Of a DNA stretch of 64,000 nucleotides, positions 60,883 through 64,000 are shown piece after piece. The notes below the pieces were generated by a model. That model made no database searches. It saw nothing but the letters and a program-made list of their open reading frames with translations, and had not been told where the DNA came from. Every line of letters begins with the position of its first letter. The stretch's first letter is position 1. Origin of the DNA: Orientallactaga sibirica. Taxonomy: Eukaryota; Chordata; Mammalia; Rodentia; Dipodidae. Made by a program: the position numbers and the translations under genes. The stretch lies in contig JAEOAD010000024.1 in the NCBI GenBank assembly GCA_036365145.1, forward strand, positions 10,882,501-10,946,500. The letters are read 5' to 3'.

Positions 60883-60950
<68 letters not shown>
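60705..60950 (+). mobile_element. B2-like SINE with (GAAA)n tail
   Basis: gggctgggaaaatggcttag, gatttgattccccaggacc, gccagatgcacaagagggc, short CT tract, then about 17 GAAA units (60881-60950) in place of AAAT. The part from 60769 onward is duplicated 1.2 kb downstream together with its flank. Confidence 0.92.
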
Positions 60951-61186
60951 CAGTGATGATACATTCTAGACATTCCTTCAGCACAATAATCATAGAATAA
61001 AGGCAAATAAAAAGCATCAATATTTTTTGAAAATCCCCTTTTCTTTATTTCCTGAAATACCTACCTATTGCAAATAAAAATTCAAAAGAATATTTTGTGC
61101 AGAATATTTGTGCATGTGAATGGGAGTTTTATTTAACCTAGCAAATTATAATCTTTGTTTTCAAACTTAAGTGTGTATTTGTATTG
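60769..61186. repeat. Local duplication, copy A
   Basis: Covers the 3' two-thirds of the SINE plus about 235 bp of single-copy flank. It matches 61979-62389 in direct orientation, the flank portion differing at only about six or seven positions. Confidence 0.95.
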
Positions 61187-61978
61187 ATATTTTATAAAGT
61201 ATTTCATCATTTTGATTTTCCATGATATGTTTGAGTATTAAGATAAGTTATAAAAGACATATTGTGATTCAAACTACAATTTCTACAGGGAATGGGTGCA
61301 AGTACTTTATCAAAATCATATGCATATGAACATAATATGTTTGAATACCTAGGACATTCTCTAATATAACATTTAATGATAATATTCATATTTAATCATA
61401 GAAATATGTGCTTTACTAAAGGATAGTTAAGGACTATGTTTAATTTTGCCAATTATAAGAACTAATTTTGCTTTAAATTACAAGCAGTTCATTTTAACAT
61501 GGCAAAATTGGATTCATTAAAGAAGATATTATATGGAAATGAACCCTCTCTTTAAGAGTGTAGAGGTAGTCACAGCACATGCACAAAGCTATTAAAACTT
61601 ATTGGGAAAATATTACATGATTATCTCCTTTTTTTACATGAGAATATATGAACTTAATCACTGTTGACTGGACTGAATGTGGAAAATGGGGCTCCTTCCA
61701 AATTAATTATAATTTTACTTTATGAAATTCTGTTTCCTCTTGAAGGTTGAAATCGAAACTCTCCATTCTTTCAAGTCAGTAAACTTTTGGGAAGTCAGCA
61801 TTGGGGGAATAGAGTCAAGCCATGAGATGCCACTCTGTAGTTCTCTAACTAAAGCAGGAGGAGACATTTGACTTTGTATGTGCTTTGACTTGTGGGGAGA
61901 AAACTGCAGAACTGAAAGATCATGTTTAGAAGTAGGCACTTTCCTCTGCCTTTTCCATCACAAACATATCACTGCCTG
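61187..61978. other. Spacer between duplicate copies; no gene seen
   Basis: About 790 bp, AT-rich, without recognised repeats. Confidence 0.5.
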
Positions 61979-62103
61979 TCCCCAGGACCATGTAAGCCAG
62001 ATGCACAAGAAGGCACATGTGTCTGGACTTCATTTGCAGTTGCTGGAGGCCCTGATGTGCCCATTCTCTCTCTATCTATCTGCCTCTTTCTCTCTCTTTC
62101 ATA

Positions 62104-62150
<47 letters not shown>

Positions 62151-62389
62151 AAACAGTGAGGATACATTCTAGACATTCCTTCAGCCCAATAATCATAGAA
62201 TAAAGGCAAATAAAAAGCATCAATATTTTTTGAAAATCCCCTTTTCTTTATTTCCTGAAATACCTACCTATTATAAATAAAAATTCAAAAGAATATTTTG
62301 TGCAGAATATTTGTGCATGTGAGTGGGAGTTTTATTTAACTTAGCAAATTATAATCTTTGTTTTCAAACTTAAGTGTGTATTTGTATTG
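61979..62389. repeat. Local duplication, copy B
   Basis: Begins in mid-SINE (tccccaggacc), includes the SINE body, an (AAAT)n tail at 62104-62153, and the same flank (acattctagacattccttc to gtgtatttgtattg). The SINE head is absent, so the duplication edge lies inside the element. Confidence 0.95.
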
Positions 62390-62820
62390 CCATTTTTTCC
62401 ACATCTCTAAAGGGTCTCCTTTACATACCTCTCCTTATTCAAAAATTATCCCTCTTTTATCTTAGGGATTAATATTCAACCAATTTGGGCAAGAAGCCAG
62501 TTGAATCAATCTCAGTGGCCATCCATCTCCTTTAGTTGTCTGAGCCTTAACATCCCTTCACAACCATGGCTGCAACTGGCTGTTTTAATTTATGCAGCTT
62601 GAAGAACACCTAGGAGCTTAATGACTGCACCTAATTCTGAGTATCATTTTAATCACAGGCTAGTGAGACATCATCAATGATGTCAGGTATAGGTGATGTC
62701 TGCAAAGGTCAGGGGGCCCTTGGGACTCTATGGAACAGGTTAAGGCAACTTTAGAATAAAATTCTGACAGAGATTGGCATGGTTGTAAGAGGAAAGTTTG
62801 TGGTCTGTAAACCCTATGAA
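62390..62820. other. No gene seen
   Basis: Slightly GC-richer than its surroundings. No motif or repeat recognised. Confidence 0.45.
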
Positions 62821-62824
62821 AAGA

Positions 62825-62921
62825 ACAGGGGTGATGGCTCAGTGGTTGAAAATGCCTGTTTGCTTGCAAAACCTGTCAGCCAGGTTTCAATATCTTAGCA
62901 CCCACATAAATGAACATGAAT
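62825..62921 (+). mobile_element. tRNA-derived SINE head, isolated
   Basis: gggtgatggctcagtggttg, then gcttgcaaaacctgtcagcc and cttagcacccacataaatg resemble the head of a B2- or B4-type SINE. The body is missing and a B2-like element follows at once. Confidence 0.6.
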
Positions 62922-63145
62922 ACGGGGCTGGAAAGATGGCTTAGTGGTTAAAACATTTGCTTACAAAGCCAAAGGAAACTGGTTTGATTCTCCAGGACCC
63001 ACATAACCAGATGCACAAGGGGGTGCATGCATCTGGAGTTCTTTTGCAGTGACTGGAGGCCCTGGGCGCCCATTCTCTCTCTCCCACTTTTCCTCTCTCA
63101 AGTAAATAAATATATAAATACATAAATAAATATATTAATAAAAAA
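62922..63145 (+). mobile_element. B2-like SINE
   Basis: ggggctggaaagatggcttag to AAATAAATATATAAATACATAAATAAATAT, with all family landmarks. Confidence 0.92.
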
Positions 63146-63250
63146 TGAAGATGCATAATTTGGCACATGCATCGGGAGTCATTTGCAAAAGCAAGAGGCC
63201 CCAGTCTCTCTCTCTCTCTCTCGCTCTGTTCTCTCTCATAAAAACATAAG
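63146..63250 (+). mobile_element. Partial B2-like SINE abutting the previous one
   Basis: agatgcataatttggcacatgc, cgggagtcatttgcaaaagc, CT tract. Only the body and tail are present, directly after the tail of the complete copy. Confidence 0.75.
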
Positions 63251-64000
63251 ACATAAATTTAAAGTAAGCAGGACATATTCTAGCTGGATTTTCAGGATTA
63301 TGAGGAATTTACCCAATCATTGTGTGACCCAGTATGAAATCTACATGCAGGAAATCTCTTCAAAAATAGTTAAGAATTTCGAGAGGGAAACAATAAAGTA
63401 ATTCTGATACTTTCATAAAACTTGGAAAGTGTAGTACATTGACCACTCATGAATCTGGCTCTCAGGACCACATTAATGTTCACCGTTATTGTTTAGGCAG
63501 TTAAATCAAATTTCTCCTTTCAGGTTTGCAATACTGTCACTCTTATATTTCATTTTGCTGCCATAAATAACATCCCTAAAGTCGACTATTTTTCAACTGT
63601 TTCATTACAGGCTTAAAGGGTAAAGCTCAGAAGTCTGAGAGCTACCTTTTGTTGTGACTCATAGAAGAAAATTTTAGCAAATATATTAGCAGAATGAAAA
63701 GCTCATTGACAGAATAGATATAATGTCTCTGGATTCTACTACTCTCAGTTTACTTCAAGGTGCTTTGAAACTGGATTAGATTCTGTTCCTAAGCCTATGT
63801 AAAGTGAAAGGTTCCAGTCCAATTCCATATATGTTATGTGGAAAAATGTTCTTCTGTAATCCACAGCTTGAAATTTTAAGGACATTTCTATAATACTCGC
63901 TTAGCTCTCAAGTAATAGCAAACATTGCTACACTTTTGAGAATTTGCCTCCTCTATCTTCAGTGAGAAATGACTATAACAGTTTGGAGCCACTCTGTTTT
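63251..64000. other. No gene seen
   Basis: AT-rich, unrecognised. The window ends without a gene boundary. Confidence 0.5.

Noticed and set aside
5066..62153. CRISPR-like arrays from regularly spaced short repeats
   Set aside because: The regular units are microsatellites without spacers, and the DNA is clearly mammalian.
38..63250. tRNA genes at the box A/box B-like sequences
   Set aside because: All sit in SINE heads followed by the SINE body and tail; none forms a complete tRNA cloverleaf with an isolated gene context.

Overview
This window looks like nuclear DNA of a rodent, most likely a jerboa-like dipodoid such as Jaculus. It is AT-rich and CpG-poor. It carries dozens of interspersed retroelements of rodent type: 7SL-derived B1 monomers, tRNA-derived B2-like SINEs with long CT tails ending in (AAAT)n, B4 (ID/B1 chimeric) SINEs, MaLR LTRs and LINE-1. 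The species call rests on remembering what dipodoid B1 and B2-like copies look like; no database was searched. No protein-coding exon, rRNA, tRNA gene, CRISPR array or CpG island could be supported. The open frames present are short. Most of them fall inside SINEs, LTRs, LINE-1 relics or microsatellites, and the rest are about as long as chance predicts in AT-rich DNA. The window is best read as intergenic or deep intronic sequence.

Layout. 0-5.7 kb: old sequence with an antisense mammalian L1 relic, an antisense B4 and three B2-like SINEs. 5.7-9.8 kb: an LTR cluster holding a complete non-autonomous MaLR element (LTR-internal-LTR) and two solo LTRs of the same family in the opposite orientation. 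11.2-12.7 kb: an LTR fragment, an L1 3' UTR-like block and a B4. 14.3-18.5 kb: an ERV-like LTR, an old L1 interrupted by a B1, and two truncated L1 3' ends. 18.5-23.7 kb: mostly old sequence with MIR, an MLT1-like LTR and an L1 relic. 24-28.5 kb: antisense LINE 3' ends, including an L1 whose two oppositely oriented halves fit twin priming. 28.9-36.9 kb: dense SINEs over an ancient antisense L1. 39-43.5 kb: SINEs and an antisense MaLR-like LTR with internal region. 48.0-54.4 kb: the largest feature, a nearly full-length but dead LINE-1 with recognisable ORF1, ORF2 and 3' UTR. 54.5-64 kb: a 61-bp minisatellite, an LTR, more SINEs, and a local 0.4-kb duplication (60.8/62.0 kb) with one edge inside a SINE.

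Nothing here works together as a genetic system. The interest lies in the insertion history: target-site duplications, nested insertions, an inverted L1, local duplications and microsatellites arising from SINE tails. I did not find a convincing undescribed biological system.
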